Source: Prosopocoilus inquinatus (lineage: Eukaryota > Arthropoda > Insecta > Coleoptera > Lucanidae). From it: DNA of 64,000 bases. Both the position numbers and the translations under genes were made by a program. The DNA lies in contig CM069872.1 in the NCBI GenBank assembly GCA_036172665.1, positions 52,872,101 to 52,936,100 on the forward strand. The letters are read 5' to 3'. The notes under the pieces are model-generated. The model saw only the letters and a program-made list of their open reading frames with translations, ran no database searches and was not told where the DNA came from. Shown here piece after piece: positions 1 through 12,720 of the stretch; position 1 is the stretch's first letter, and every line of letters begins with the position of its first letter.

Positions 1-1985
1 AAAGAACGGCCGGATGGAATTTGCGCACGGAAATCGCTGGACATGAATGCCTGATTGATGAAGATTGTCAGGCTTTGAAAAGCTCAAATGCATGCTTCGA
101 TCTGCGCAGAATACCTCTTCCGGATTCACACAAACGTCACTAAATCAAGATTTTACAAACAACCAAAAATAATTTAAGAAAAACAATTAATAAAGCCTAA
201 TTAGGAAAGAACGGCCGGATGGAATTTGCGCACGGAAATCGCTGGACATGAATGCCTGATTGATGAAAATTGTCAGGCTTTGAAAAGCACAAATGCATGC
301 TTCGATCTGCGCAGAATGCCCCTTCCGGATCCACACAAACGTCACTAAATCAAGATTTTACAAACAACCAAAAATAATTTAAGAACAAAAAATTTAAGAA
401 AAGAAATACCAATTAAATTATAGTAATCCCAAATAGAAAAAGTCGACAATGAAAAGCCTAATTAGGAAAGAACGGCCGGATGGAATTTGCGCACGGAAAT
501 CGCTGGTCATGAATACCTGATTGATGAAAATTGTCAGGCTTTGAAAAGCTCAAATGCATGCTTCGATCTGCGCAGAATACCTCTTCCGGATCCACACAAA
601 CGTCACTAAATCAAGATTTTACAAACAACCAAAAATAATTTAAGAACAAAAAAATTAAGAAAAGAAATACCAATTAAATTATAGTAATCCCAAATAGAAA
701 AAGTCGACAATGAAAAGCCTAATTAGGAAAGAACGGCCGGATGGAATTTGCGCACGGAAATCGCTGGACATGAATGCCTGATTGATGAAAATTGTCAGGC
801 TTTGAAAAGCACAAATGCATGCTTCGATCTGCGCAGAATGCCCCTTCCGGATCCACACAAACGTCACTAAATCAAGATTTTACAAACAACCAAAAATAAT
901 TTAAGAACAAAAAATTTAAGAAAAGAAATACCAATTAAATTATAGTAATCCCAAATAGAAAAAGTCGACAATGAAAAGCCTAATTAGGAAAGAACGGCCG
1001 GATGGAATTTGCGCACGGAAATCGCTGGACATGAATGCCTGATTGATGAAGATTGTCAGGCTTTGAAAAACACAAATGCATGCTTCGATCTGCGCAGAAT
1101 ACCTCTTCCGGATCCACACAAACGTCACTAAATCAAGATTTTACAAACAACCAAAAATAATTTAAGAACAAAAAATTTAAGAAAAGAAATACCAATTAAA
1201 TTATAGTAATCCCAAATAGAAAAAGTCGACAATGAAAAGCCTAATTAGGAAAGAACGGCCGGATGGAATTTGCGCACGGAAATCGCTGGACATGAATGCC
1301 TGATTGATGAAGATTGTCAGGCTTTGAAAAGCACAAATGCATGCTTCGATCTGCGCAGAATGCCCCTTCCGGATCCACACAAACGTCACTAAATCAAGAT
1401 TTTACAAACAACCAAAAATAATTTAAGAACAAAAATTTTAAAGAAAAATACCAATTAAATTATATTAATCCCAAATAAAAAAAAGTCGACAATGAAAAGC
1501 CTAATTAGGAAAGAACGGCCGGATGGAATTTGCGCACGGAAATCGCTGGTCATGAATGCCTGATTGATGAAAATTGTCAGGCTTTGAAATGCTCAAATGC
1601 ATGCTTCGATCTGCGCAGAATACCTCTTCCGGATCCACACAAACGTCACTAAATCAAGATTTTACAAACAACCAAAAATAATTTAAGAACAAAGTTAAAA
1701 AAAAATACCAATTAAATTATAGTAATCCCAAATAAAAAAAGTCGACAATGAAAAGCCTAATTAGGAAAGAACGGCCGGATGGAATTTGCGCACGGAAATC
1801 GCTGGACATGAATGCCTGATTGATGAAGATTGTCAGGCTTTGAAAAACACAAATGCATGCTTCGATCTGCGCAGAATACCTCTTCCGGATCCACACAAAC
1901 GTCACTAAATCAAGATTTTACAAATAACCAAAAATAATTTAAGAACAAAAAATTAAAAAAAAAATACCAATTAAATTATAGTAAT
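1..1985. repeat. Tandem satellite, ~261-bp unit, about 7.6 copies (Sat-A)
   Basis: Units begin with AAAGAACGGCCGGATGG at 1, 206, 467, 728, 989, 1250, 1510 and 1766. The spacing is 261 bp in the middle; the first unit is shortened to 205 bp and the last ones to about 256 bp. The array runs off the left edge of the window. Units are nearly identical, differing mainly in A-rich spacer length. Each carries a hairpin-capable GCCTGA...TCAGGC segment. That segment and ~75 bp around it match, in inverse orientation, the arrays at 3.8-6.7 kb and 39-40 kb. A 62-codon minus-strand frame recurs only because the unit length is a multiple of three. Confidence 0.93.
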
Positions 1986-2400
1986 AAATGGCAAAATGCT
2001 TTGGAGAGAAGGCGAATATTCAGTATCTACACAACAAAAAAAAACCTTTGTCAGAAAAGCGCGAAAATGATTTCTTTTTTTCAACTCACCAACGCTGACA
2101 GGAAATTTTCTTGAAACACAGAATTTAAATTAAATTAATAAAAATAATAAGCCGGTTATTATTAAGTTGATTAGAAGAGAAAACACAAACGCACCGCGAA
2201 GAGTTGCTTCTTCACTCGCGAAATTAATTTCAACGTGAGGAAACTGATTGTTTGAGAAAAAATTACAATTTAAAAAATAAAATTTAGGGAGGAACGTAGC
2301 GCGTAATTAGGCCAAGAGGCTTCATTCGAAAGACCCGGAAGATCGGCTTCTTGTAAGCTCCCGCTTTACTTAAGCACTTTTCCCTTCACGTTTGTTACAC
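1986..2400. other. A/T-rich intergenic stretch with a dispersed repeat fragment
   Basis: No gene is seen. Positions about 2185-2240 match 11890-11945, sharing ACACRCACCGYGAAGAG followed by TTGYTTCTTCAYTCGCG. The segment includes a small inverted repeat, GAAGA/TTCTTC. The flanks do not obviously match, so this is a short dispersed repeat of unknown origin. Confidence 0.5.
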
Positions 2401-2800
2401 GATTGGGGAGTATCGGGTGTTGAATTTCCTGTGCAAAAGATATCTTTAATTGAGTGCTTGGATTGGGGGCAATATTCCAGCTGTCGTAAGCCGGCCCACT
2501 TCGTTCTCCCTGAGATGAGTCGCGCTGTGTGCATCTCAGCTCATCTCAGCTCAGGAAATACTGCCGACTCATCGACTCATTATTTATTATCACTTAGCCA
2601 ATTGGGGAATATCGAATGTTGCATTTCCTATGCAAAAAAAAATATCTTTAATTGAGTGCTTGGATTGGGTGCAATATTCCAGCCGTCGTAAGCCCCTCGA
2701 CTTCGTTGTCCTTGAGATGAATCGTGCTGTGTGCATCTCAACTCATCTCAGCTCAAGAAATACTGCCAACTCATTATTTATTATCATTTAACCGCAACTT
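2400..2800. repeat. Two-copy tandem repeat, ~200-bp unit
   Basis: A segment starting TTGGGGAGTATCGGGTGTTG near 2403 is repeated as TTGGGGAATATCGAATGTTG near 2602. Both copies contain CTTGGATTGGG, CCAGCYGTCGTAAGCC and repeated CATCTCAGCTCATCTCAG, and end in a TTATTTATTATCA run. There are two diverged copies only. The overlapping open frames are not coding. Confidence 0.8.
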
Positions 2801-2812
2801 AATTGTTTCATA

Positions 2813-2941
2813 CCCGATTTCTTCACCTGGTGATAAATTTATCTGGCTGGTAATATCCTCGGCAATTATTATCAATACAACGGTTTCCAAGGATAATACC
2901 TGGCAGATAAATTTATCAGGAGGTGAAGAAATTAAATCGGG
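2813..2941. mobile_element. Foldback (hairpin) MITE, copy 1
   Basis: The segment starts CCCGATTTCTTCACCT and ends in the reverse complement, AGGTGAAGAAATTAAATCGGG. The arms continue inward through GATAAATTTATC and (GG)TATTATCCT, leaving about 35 bp of loop. A second copy with the same arms and loop lies at 33404-33529. Length, near-perfect palindrome and dispersal fit a foldback MITE. No target duplication is clear, so the superfamily is undetermined. Confidence 0.75.
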
Positions 2942-3780
2942 CATTAGAAAAACATCGTTTCTCTGCGTTCTGAACATCCGAACCTTTACACTGCTCAATA
3001 AAATCTACCGGTTGTTGTCCCTTAGCCCCCTCCCCACCCCCCTCACCACAGATAAAGAGAGATAAAGAGCAAGAAATCCGGTTTTACGTCAAGACGGGCA
3101 CGCGAAAACGAAAATAGCGCGGATAATCCCGGATTACGCGCCCCCCTGGGGGGCAGAGCGTGAGGTCACTCGCGTTTTATTCATTCTCATTTTAAAATTA
3201 CCCCGTAATAACATGAGGGATGAGGGATGAAGGGGCGCGAAGTTGTTCCGGAGAGTGTTACCTGTTGAATCTCCACCTGGTCGTCGATTTTCCGCGCGGC
3301 CGCCCCGTACCGAACGCGCGAGAGATGGGGATGGGGGGCGAGGCGAGGGGGATTCACCGGAAGAACGAAATTGGATATCTTCCTCAACCTTTGCTATTTT
3401 ATTCTCCCCGGCGAGTTTATCCGCTCTTTTATTATACATAATGCAATTTCCAAAAGCAAGGGATTATCACGTGGTTGTGTTTCGTCGCTGAAGGAGAAGA
3501 ACAAGAAGAAAAAAAAGAAACAAAAAAAAAAAAAAAGAAAAGAAAAGCGACGTCCGCATTCTTTCTCCTCACCCCCTATTTCAGATTTTATGAATGTTGC
3601 AGGTGCACATGTTTATGGAGTGCCGAAACAAATAATGGGGGGCGGGGGCGGGGGTTGTTCGCGAACAGATATTACGTAACGGCGGGGTGGGGGGTGGGGG
3701 TAATTTTTTTTAATTAATTAGACAGTTCCCGTTCCGGGCGGACGGCGGATTAAGTGGTATTTGCGCCGTCGCTTTTTTTT
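2942..3780. other. Intergenic, G/C- and purine-rich low complexity
   Basis: No supported gene. The stretch contains a CpG-rich segment (about 3120-3330), an A/G homopurine tract (3490-3545) and G-runs at 3635-3705 that could form G-quadruplexes. The open frames here are low-complexity (poly-Lys or Pro/Arg) and look like by-products of base composition. Confidence 0.5.
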
Positions 3781-6720
3781 GCGCTTAAGCTTCGGTGATT
3801 AATTAACTTTGTAATTTGGCGCGAGGAGGGCGAACCTCGGATGGGGGCGGCGCCGGAATATTTCATTTTGCTTTCGTTTCGGCCGAAAACGTCGATTGCA
3901 ATAACGCCCCCCTCAGGCGAAATCAAGCGCGATCCGACGAAGCTTTTAAATAAATTAAGAAGATTCGAAAAGCGAGAAAAAAATTCCTTTCGGGGGATTA
4001 TTGCGGAGAGGCGGCTTCGAAACGTGTTTTATGCGATGGCATTCATTTACGCTTTTCACAGCCTGACAACTTCCAAAATAATCAGGTAATTGTGACCAGA
4101 GATTTCTGTGCGCAAATTAGCCCGTTCATTTTTCGAGCTGAAGATTTTTTGAGAAACTTTTTTAGTCGACACATAATGACATTGTGCTTAGGCTTCGGTG
4201 ATTAATTACTTTGTAATTTGGCGCGAGAAGGGCGAGTTTCGTTAGGGGCGGCGCCGGAATATTTCATTTTGCTATCGTTTCGACCAAAAAACGTCGATTG
4301 GAATAACGCCCCCCTCAAGCCAAATTAAGCGCGATCCAACGAAGCTTTTCTTCACAGCCTGGCAACCAAAATAATCAGGTATTTAAGGCGAGTGATTTTT
4401 GCGCGCAAATTAATCCGTCCGTTTTTCTTCGAGCGGAAGGAAGATTTTTTGAGAAACTTTTTAGTCGCCTTGTAAGACTCAAAATTACATTGTGCTTAAG
4501 TTTCGGTGGTTAATTAACTTTGTAATTTGGCGCGAGGAGGGCGAACGTCGGATGGGGGCGGCGCCGGAATATTTCATTTTGTTTACGTTTGGCCAAAAAA
4601 CGTCGATTGGAATAACGCCCCCCTCAAGCCAAATTAAGCGCGATCCAACGAAGCTTTTCACAGCCCGACAACTGCCAAAATAATCAGGTATTTATGGCGA
4701 GCGATTTTTACGCGCAAATTAATCGTCCGCTGTTCAACGAGCAGAACATTTTTTGAGAAACTTTTTTAGTCGCCTTGTAAGACTCAAAATTACATTGTGC
4801 TTAAGTTTCGGTGGTTAATTAACTTTGTAATTTGGCGCGAGGAGGGCGAACGTCGGATGGGGGCGGCGCCGGAATATTTCATTTTGTTTACGTTTGGCCA
4901 AAAAACGTCGATTGCATAACGCTCCCCTCAGGCCAAATTAAGCTCGATCCAACGAAGCTTTTCTTCACAGCCTGACAACTTCCAAAATAATCAGGTATTT
5001 GTGACCAGCGATTTTTGCGCGCGCAAATTAGTACATCCGTTCTAGGCAGGGTAATGTCATATGGACAAACCAAGAAGGAAATGCGATATAAATTCTTTAA
5101 ACTTGACCTCGCAGAAATAATTACGGGGGGCAGGGAGGGGGGGGGGAGGTGTCTAAATGGCTGCGGCGATGATTTAAAAGTTTAATAGAAACGAAAATAA
5201 TTAATAATTGCAGCAACGCGTCATTAGCGTTTTGCCACCGGTTGGAGGGCGGCCAAGAAAACGGCGGCGGTTTCTCAAAAAAAAAGAAAAAACGCCCGCT
5301 TTAAACCAATCATAATTAAATTAAGAAGACCCGAAACCCGAAACAGTTTTCCTTTCGGTGATTATCGCGGAGATGCGGCTTCTAAACTCGTTTTACGGGG
5401 TGGATTTCATTTACGCCTTTCAAAGCCTGACAACTGATCAAAATAATCAGATATTTATGGCCAGCGATTTTTGAGCGCAAATTAGTCCGTCCGTTCTTCT
5501 TCAAGCGAAAACTTTTTTGGTCGCCCCGTATGACGCACAAGGTAATGTCATATGGACAAACCAAGAAAGAAATGCGACAGGAAAAATGTGATTCTTTAAA
5601 CTTGACCTCGCAGAAATAATTACTGGGGGGGGGGGCGTTTAAGGCGGCGGCGGAGATGATTTTTTTTTCACGTAAATAGTTAATAATTGCAGCAGCCTGT
5701 TATTAGCGTTTTGCCACTGATTGGAGGGCGGTCAAGAAAACGGTGGCGGCTTCCCAAAGAAAGACAACGCCTGCTTTAAACCAATTATAAATAAATTAAG
5801 AAGACCCGAAACCCGAAAAAGTTTTCCTTTCGGTTGATTATCGCGGAGATGCGGCTTCTAAACTCGTACTTACGGGGTGGCATTCATTTACGCTTTTCAA
5901 AGCCTGACAACTTCCAAAATAATCAGATATTTAAGACCAGCGATTTTTGCGCGCAGATTCGTCCGACCGTTCTTCTTCGAGCGGAAGGAAGATTTCTTGA
6001 AGATTTCCTTTTAACTGCCTTGTACGACGCACGAGGTAAGGTCATATGAACAAACCGTGAAGTAAAAAAAATGTGTTTCTTTAAACTTGACCTCGCAGAA
6101 ATAATTACGGGGGGCGTTTAAGGCGGCGATGATTTAGGAGTTTAATAAAAACGAGAGATTTTTCACGCAAATAATTAATAACTGCAGCAGCACGTTATTA
6201 GCGTTTCGCCACCGGTTGGAGGGCGGCCAAGATCCCACAGAAAAACAACGACTGCTTTAAACCAATTATAAATAAACTAAGAAGGGTTGAAAAACGAAAA
6301 AGTTTCCCTTCCGGTGATTATTGCGGAAATGCGGTTCCTAGAAGTGTTTTATGGGATGGCATTCATTTATGCTTTTCAAAGCCTGACAACTTCCGAAAAA
6401 ATAATCAGATATTTATGACCAGCGATTTTTGCGCGCAAATTCTTCTTCGAGCGGAAGGTAGACTTTTTTGAGAAAACTTTTCAGTCGCCCTGAATAACAC
6501 AATGCAATGTCATATGAAAAACAAGAAGGAAATTCGACGTAAAAAATTGTTTCTTTAAACATGACCTCGCGGAAATAATTACAGGGGGCGTTTAAGGTGG
6601 CGGCGCCGGCGATGATTTAAAAGTTTGATAAAAACGAGAGACCCTCCCCGTAAATAATTAATAATTGCAGCGTTATTAGCGTTTCGCCACCGGTTGGAGG
6701 GCGGCCAAGAGAACGGCGAC
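3781..6720. repeat. Composite tandem array, ~305-bp then ~485-bp units (Sat-B)
   Basis: The first part repeats a unit opening with CTTCGGTGATTAATTA, TTTGGCGCGAGGAGGGCG and GGCGGCGCCGGAATATTTC, near 3789, 4191, 4499 and 4805. The second part repeats about every 479-494 bp a segment with TTATTAGCGTTTYGCCACC and GGTTGGAGGGCGGCCAAG, near 5211, 5690, 6184 and 6667. Both parts contain the core ACGCTTTTCAAAGCCTGACA...ATCAGG (e.g. 4061, 4970, 5426, 5903, 6380), shared with Sat-A and with the array at 39-40 kb. G-rich runs occur at 5125-5150 and 5622-5637. Confidence 0.85.
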
Positions 6721-7625
6721 GAAGAAAAACAACGTCTGCCTTAAACCTCGAGGATTCTGTTACTTTCGGGGGGGTAATAAATTTGGCATTTCGCGCCCCC
6801 GCGCACGCGGGGAGGGAAACTTTTGTTTTCCTTCTTCGCGCAAATATTGATTTATGCGAACGGTCCGGCGGTGGGACACCGGGCCCCCGGGATCGAGCAG
6901 GACTAAACGGGGGCAAAAAGTCTCCTCGGGGGTTGATCCATATAGATCTGGGGAGGATTCAATGTCCGAATTATTTATTATCGTCGAGACTCGTACGCGT
7001 TCGCTGAATACAGGATGTCCCACAATTAATACACAGAGTCTTCTTCGCCCCCCGACTGGAATCTCCCAGAGAAAAAAAAATATACAGGGTGTCAGGGACG
7101 ACGATATCGCGCGAAGCTTATCGACTGACAAGTCGGTTAAGACAAAAAATAAAATAAAAATTTGGTGCCCTAATTGCAGCATTAACCTGTCTGTATTTCG
7201 AGTTATGAAATAAAAAAATTTTTGGTGACTTGACGCATAATCCCCCTCGTCCCCCGGGCCAACCCCATAAAATTATCGCAAGCGATATTTCTGTTTGTGC
7301 GCTCGCCGAACGAAATCTTGATGTCGCTTGCATTTCCGCGTAGTTTCGTGAGTCACTCGTCAGTCGGCAGCGCGTTCGATTCAGCATTTCAATCTCTGTT
7401 GCTGCCTCATTCTGAATGAGGATTAATTAAAAAACAAATAAAAAGCGATCGCGAACTTTTATTGCCTGTCTTTGTTTCCGGTCGGGTTCCTTCCGCCTAA
7501 CCAACAACGTCTGACAAAACAATTCGATTTGAACTTTTTAGCTGCGACGTACTTGCACCCTGCAGATGACCTTGGGTAAGCTGCAGAAGCGTGAGCGGGA
7601 CGTTTTCATTCACAAAAAAGAAAAC
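6721..7625. other. Intergenic, no recognised element
   Basis: After the last Sat-B unit there is a GC-rich segment (6770-6960) and then mixed unique-looking sequence. Several overlapping open frames of 70-140 codons exist on both strands, but none shows a recognisable motif. Their opposite-strand overlap suggests chance frames in GC-rich sequence. Confidence 0.4.
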
Positions 7626-9775
7626 TTATTGTACTGCTCAGGAACAGCTTGCAGTTGAATCGTGTTCCTGTAAAGTTAGATGCTCTTAACTGCTCATAAA
7701 CAGCTTGGAGTTAAACGCAGCTTTTAACTGCTCAGGAACAGCTTGGAATTAAAAACCGTTCCTGAGCAGTTAAGAGCTGATTTACTGATTTTAACAGTTT
7801 AGAAACAGCTTGGAGTTCCTGAGCGGTTAACTGCTTTTAACTGTTCGGGAACAGCTTGGGGGGGGGGTAAAAAGCGTTCCTGAGCAGTTAAGAGTTTCGA
7901 ACTCTTTTTAATTACTTACAAGAACAACTTGGAGTTAAAATCTGTTCCCGACTTGAGGCTTTTATTAAAAAAAAACTTATTTTATTGCTCAGAAACAGCC
8001 CTGTCAGCCCTGTCCACTTAGGAGCTGTTAACTAATTTTAACTGCTCAGGAACGGCTTGGAGTTAAAAATCGTTGTTCCTGAGCGGTTAAAAACAATTCG
8101 CAGTTTTGAACCGCTCAAGAGCAGCTTGAATTTAAAACCCGTTCCTGAGCAGTCAAAAGCTGTCAACTGCTTTTAATTACTCAGGAATGGCTTGGAGTTA
8201 AAACCTGTTCCCGAGCTGAGCCTTTCATTAAAAGAAGAACTTTTTTTATTGTTCAGGAATAGCCCTCTCCACTTAAAACCTGTTACTACTTTTAACTGCT
8301 CAGGCACAGCTTGAAGTTAAAGACAGTTCCTGAGCTGTTAACTTAACTGCTGTTTTAACCTTTTAACTGAGCCTGGTGTTAGAAAGCGTTCTTCCTGAGC
8401 GGTTAGAAGTTGCTGTTTTTAACTACTCAGTAACGACTTGCAGTTAAACACCGTTCCTGAGCGGTTAAAAACAATTCACAGTTTTTAACCGCTCTAGAGC
8501 AGCTTGAATTTAAAACCCGTTCCTGAGCAGTCAAAAGCTGTTAACTGTTTTTAATTACTCAGGAATGGCTTGGAGTTAAAACCTGTTCCCGAGCTGAGCC
8601 TTTCATTAAAAGAAGAAATTTTTTTATTGTTCAGGAATAGCCCTCTCCACTTAGAAGCTGTTACTACTTTTAACTGCTCAGGCACAGCTTGAAGTTAAAG
8701 ACAGTTCCTGAGCTGTTAACTCCTATTAACTGCTGTTTTAACCTTTTAACTGAGCCTGGTGTTAAAAAGCGTTCTTCCTGGGCGATTAGAAGTTGCTAAC
8801 TGTTTTTAACTACTCAGTAACGACTTGCAGTTAAACACCGTTCCTGAGCGGTTAAAAACAATCCACAGTTTTTAACCGCTCAAGAGCAGCTTGAATTTAA
8901 AACCCGTTCCTGAGCAGTCAAAAGCTGTTAACTGTTTTTAATTACTCAGGAATGGCTTGGAGTTAAAACCTGTTCCCGAGCTGAGCCTTTCATTAAAAGA
9001 AGAACTTTTTTTATTGTTCAGGAATAGCCCTCTCCACTTAGAAGCTGTTACTACTTTTAACTGCTCAGGCACAGCTTGAAGTTAAAGACAGTTCCTGAGC
9101 TGTTAACTCCTCTTAACTGCTGTTTTAACCTTTTAACTGAGCCTGGTGTTAAAAAGCGTTCTTCCTGGGCGATTAGAAGTTGCTAACTGTTTTTAACTAC
9201 TCAGTAACGACTTGCAGTTAAACACCGTTCCTGAGCGGTTAAAAACAATCCACAGTTTTTAACCGCTCAAGAGCAGCTTGAATTTAAAATTCGTTCCTGA
9301 GCAGTCACAAACTGTTAACTGTTTTGAATTACTCAGGAATGGTTTGCTTGGAATTAAAATCCGTTCCCAAGCTGAGCGCTTCATTTCACTTAAAAGCTGT
9401 AAACTGCTCAGGAACAATGTGGAATTAAAAACTGTTCCTGAGTTGTTAACTACTTTTATCTGCTCAGAAATAGCTTGGATTTAAAAACCGTTCCCGAGCT
9501 GTTAACTGCTGTTAACCGCTCACAAACAGCTTGGTGTTAAAAACCGTTCTTCCTGAGTGGTTAGAAGTTGCTTTTTAGAGTTAAAAACGGTGTTAAAAAC
9601 AACTCACAGTTTTTAACTGCTCAAGAACAGCTTGGAGTTAAAATCTGTTCCTGAGTTGTTAACAGTTAATTACATCTACTCGCGGATAGCCGCCTGACGT
9701 CGACAATTGTTCCTGAGCAGTTAAAAAACTGTGAATTGCATTTAATTGCTCGGGAACAGGCGCCCCTGAAACGTC
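7626..9775. repeat. Hairpin-forming minisatellite with ~387-bp higher-order unit
   Basis: The region is built from a ~50-bp motif. AACTGCTCAGGAACAGC is followed by TTGGAGTTAAAAACC and then by GTTCCTGAGCAGTTAA, the inverse of the start. Dozens of diverged copies occur, each able to form a hairpin with a ~12-bp stem. Between about 8090 and 9300 these are organised into a higher-order unit marked by GTTAAAAACAATYCACAG near 8465, 8853 and 9240, spaced about 387 bp; an earlier diverged marker lies near 8091. No coding potential. Confidence 0.85.
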
Positions 9776-10380
9776 GAGGGTATATTGTCGTCATGTAATA
9801 AGACGATTATGTTAGGGTCGATCAGTGTAAAAAAAATTGATTTTAAAAAGAATGAAACAGACATCAAGGAAAAACAATTCGACGTGCAAGTTAAAAAAAT
9901 AATAATTACTAGACACAGAAATGTATTTACTGTAAGTCGAGTAAAATAAATAAAATAAAACAATAATAGTGTTATAAGTAGTAGACACAAAAGAAAAGAA
10001 AATTTAAAATGTTGGTTCTAATTGTCAATGTTAATTGGTAACCACCCTTCTTTAATTTTAGTTGAAAAACAAAAGAGCAAAAGAATAAATTGAAGAGGAG
10101 AAAAAAAAAACAAACGCACAAAGAATAAAACAAAAGGAAAGAAATTCAAAAATTGGTCGCACGTCTACAAACTCAAGCGGAACCGAAATGAACGTACGAC
10201 GACGAAATGCAAAAAAAAAAGATCGGGGTGTACAAGAAAGAAAAACAAAAACAAAATCAAAAACAAAAGAAGATCGGCGTTTCCGGAGCGGGGCGGATCA
10301 AATCGCCGAAGGAAAACAAAAGAAGAAACCGCACGAAGTGTCACCAACACGACAAAAAATATTAGAATCGTAATAAAAAT
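9776..10380. other. A-rich intergenic spacer
   Basis: A/T-rich sequence with homopurine blocks at 10095-10155 and 10205-10340. The only frames are Lys/Arg-rich on one strand and Phe/Leu-rich on the other, typical of low-complexity sequence. No gene or repeat boundary is evident until the structured element beginning near 10395. Confidence 0.45.
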
Positions 10381-10394
10381 GTAAAATCAAATTA

Positions 10395-10560
10395 GTAGTA
10401 ATACTAGAGGGATCCTAGGACAGCTCGATGGCATGTCCATCCGCAGTGACCACCGTTGAAGGTCATCCCCGTGTTTAGGGGTAGCCTTTAGTGCTGAAGA
10501 AGTAATTGAGGGGTGGCTTTTTGTGCAGACGAAGTAACCCCTTTGGTTCTTGTAGCTGAA
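10395..10560 (+). repeat. Dispersed multi-hairpin element, copy 1
   Basis: Consecutive inverted repeats are visible. GATGG (10427-10431) pairs with CCATC (10437-10441). TGACC (10447-10451) pairs with GGTCA (10461-10465). CCCC (10467-10470) pairs with GGGG (10478-10481). AGGGGT and ACCCCT pair further on, near 10510-10545. The same first three hairpins, with different loops, occur at 33208-33265. Both copies are preceded by AGTAGTA and a GGGATCCT box. This could be a structured RNA segment of an unrecognised retroelement. Confidence 0.55.
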
Positions 10561-11385
10561 GACTTGTCGACAATGACGTAATTTTACCAGAAGAGGTTGC
10601 TGAGTATTTTCTTTTTTTTGCCGAGGTGAAAGAGACCGTCGACGATGACCAGAGGTGGTCGCAGAAGAATTTTTTTCTGGTTCTCGAAGAAGTCGTTTAG
10701 CTGAAGACTTGTCGACAATGACGTAATTTCACCAGAAGAGGTTGCTAAGTATTTTCTTTTTTTTGCTGTGATCAAAGAGACCGTCGACGATGACCAGAGG
10801 TGGTCGCAGAAGAATTTTTTTCTGGTTCTCGAAGAAGTCGTGTAGCTGAAGACTTGTCGACAATGACGTAATTTCACCAGAAGAGGTTGCTAAGTATTTT
10901 CTTTTTTTTTGCTGAGATCAAAGAGACCGTCGACGATGACCAGAGATGGTCGCAGAAGAATTTTTTTCTGGTTCTCGAAGAAGTCGTTTAGCTGAAGACT
11001 TGTCGACAATGACGTAATTTCACCAGAAGAGGTTGCTAAGTATTTTCTTTTTTTTGCTGAGGTCAAAGAGACCGTCGACGATGACCAGAGGTGGGCGCGG
11101 AAGAATTTTTTTCTGGTTCTCGAAGAAGTCGTGTAGCTGAAGACTTGTCGACAATGACGTAATTTTACCAGAAGAGGTTGCTGAATATTTTCTTTTTCTT
11201 GCTGAGGTCAAAGAGACCGTCGACGATGACCAGAGGTGGTCGCGGAAGAATTTTTTTCTGGTTCTCGAAGAAGTCGTGTAGCTGAAGACTTGTCGACAAT
11301 GACGTAATTTTACCAGAAGAGGTTGCTGAGTATTTTCTTTTTCTTGCTGAGGTCAAAGAGACCGTCGACGATGACCAGAGGTGTA
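10554..11385. repeat. Tandem satellite, 145-146-bp unit, ~5.7 copies
   Basis: GCTGAAGACTTGTCGACAA begins units at about 10554, 10700, 10846, 10991, 11136 and 11281. The units are nearly identical, with scattered substitutions and T-run length changes. They contain two GTCGAC/GTCGAC-like sites and GAACCAGAAAAAAATTCTTC on the minus strand. A 63-codon minus-strand frame recurs in some units, but 145 is not a multiple of three and the frame breaks between units, so it is not a gene. Confidence 0.93.
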
Positions 11386-12720
11386 CACTGTAATGGAAAA
11401 GCGATTTCTTTTATTTTTTTTAACGGTTTTCGTTAGTAATGATCGTGGTGGTACAGTCGCGAGCAAAACTAATGTCGACCTAATTTATTTATTATTTTCC
11501 AAGAAAATTTAGAAATCAAACCGCGATGGTCAGAACGTTTAATTAGCTAGCAAGTGTTACGTGGCTCGTCTCTGATTCTCGGAATCACATGTGAACCGTC
11601 CATAATTTATGTTGTCGCTAATCCCCGCGTTCACGGAAGTCTTGCTGCACGTTAATAGTTAAATAAACGACACCGGAGTTCGCGCACTCCGGAATTATTT
11701 ACGTCCTCGTGCATTTTTTAGCGCGCGAGAAACACTCGCGAATGCGACGAGGAGGACACGTCCCGTGGTAACTTCTGTCTCCTTCTCGTAATTTCATTCA
11801 CTGCTCGTCGTGTAATCATAGCGCATGAAAAATTCAAGAGCTTGCGGAATTAGGTTAAAAGTTATAATTAAATATTCTCTGACGTACAGCAGAAAAACAC
11901 ACACACCGTGAAGAGTTGTTTCTTCATTCGCGAAATTAAATACAAATTGAGGAAAAAAAGTGAAAAAAGTCAATTTGAACACGGAAGAAACTGAAGGAAA
12001 CTACACTTGAAGAGGCTGCTGCAGGCGTCCTTAGAGGTCCTTCCCTTCATCGCGATTCTCATCCAGAACGGGACTACATTCGTTGTGTTTTTTTTTAATG
12101 CGTGGAAAATCCCTAAACGAGTGCATAATTATGTGCAATATCGCACTTCCGCGGGTCCTGCTTCGACCGTCGCGTCGCGAATTTCTTGAAAATCGTCCGA
12201 CCACCTCCTCGCCTTCCTAGCCCCCAAGCACGTCGAGAAACTACAAAACTACAGTCATAAATTCGCCGTGCAAGAAACAGAGGGTGTGCAAAACCCTGAA
12301 AGACCATCGAAGTTCGTGAAAGACTAGCGCCCGGCAATATTTCGACAATATATCAAGCGAGATAGAGCCAGCGACAGTGCGAGCTCTTTTATTTAAAATT
12401 GAAGCAATTTATGTTCCACCCCCCCGAGCCGCCGTGTTGGGGGTGGCGGTGGTGGTGGTGGCGGTGAGTGAGTGCAATGCGGCCGAGGGAGGACGAAAAC
12501 GAAAACTTCCCGGATCCAGATCGATCCTGACCGCGCGCTCGCCGACCGTCTGACTTTGCGGGGAATTTATTGGGGCCGGGAAACCTCCACTGTTATCCCG
12601 CAATCAGGAAGTGAAGGGCACGTTTTAAATTTTAAAAGCTTAAATTAAGACGTTTCCTCAACCCCCAACCCCCCACTAACCCACGCCGCTGTATTCTCAC
12701 AGGAACATCTTTTTTTTACG
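11386..12720. other. Intergenic, no recognised gene
   Basis: Mostly unique-looking sequence. It includes the short dispersed repeat at about 11890-11945 (paired with 2185-2240) and a GC-rich block with (GGT/GGC)n at 12420-12480. No conserved frame. The short opposite-strand frames around 12113-12603 are composition-driven. Confidence 0.45.

Noticed and set aside
679..1905. Repeated 62-codon minus-strand frames in Sat-A
   Set aside because: They recur only because the 261-bp unit is divisible by three; no protein motif, and shorter units break the frame.
3635..3705. Telomeric or subtelomeric repeat
   Set aside because: G-rich, but no TTAGG or TTAGGG tandem units anywhere in the window.
10584..11356. 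Repeated 63- and 97-codon minus-strand frames in the 145-bp array
   Set aside because: The unit length is not a multiple of three, so successive units change frame; no conserved product is possible.
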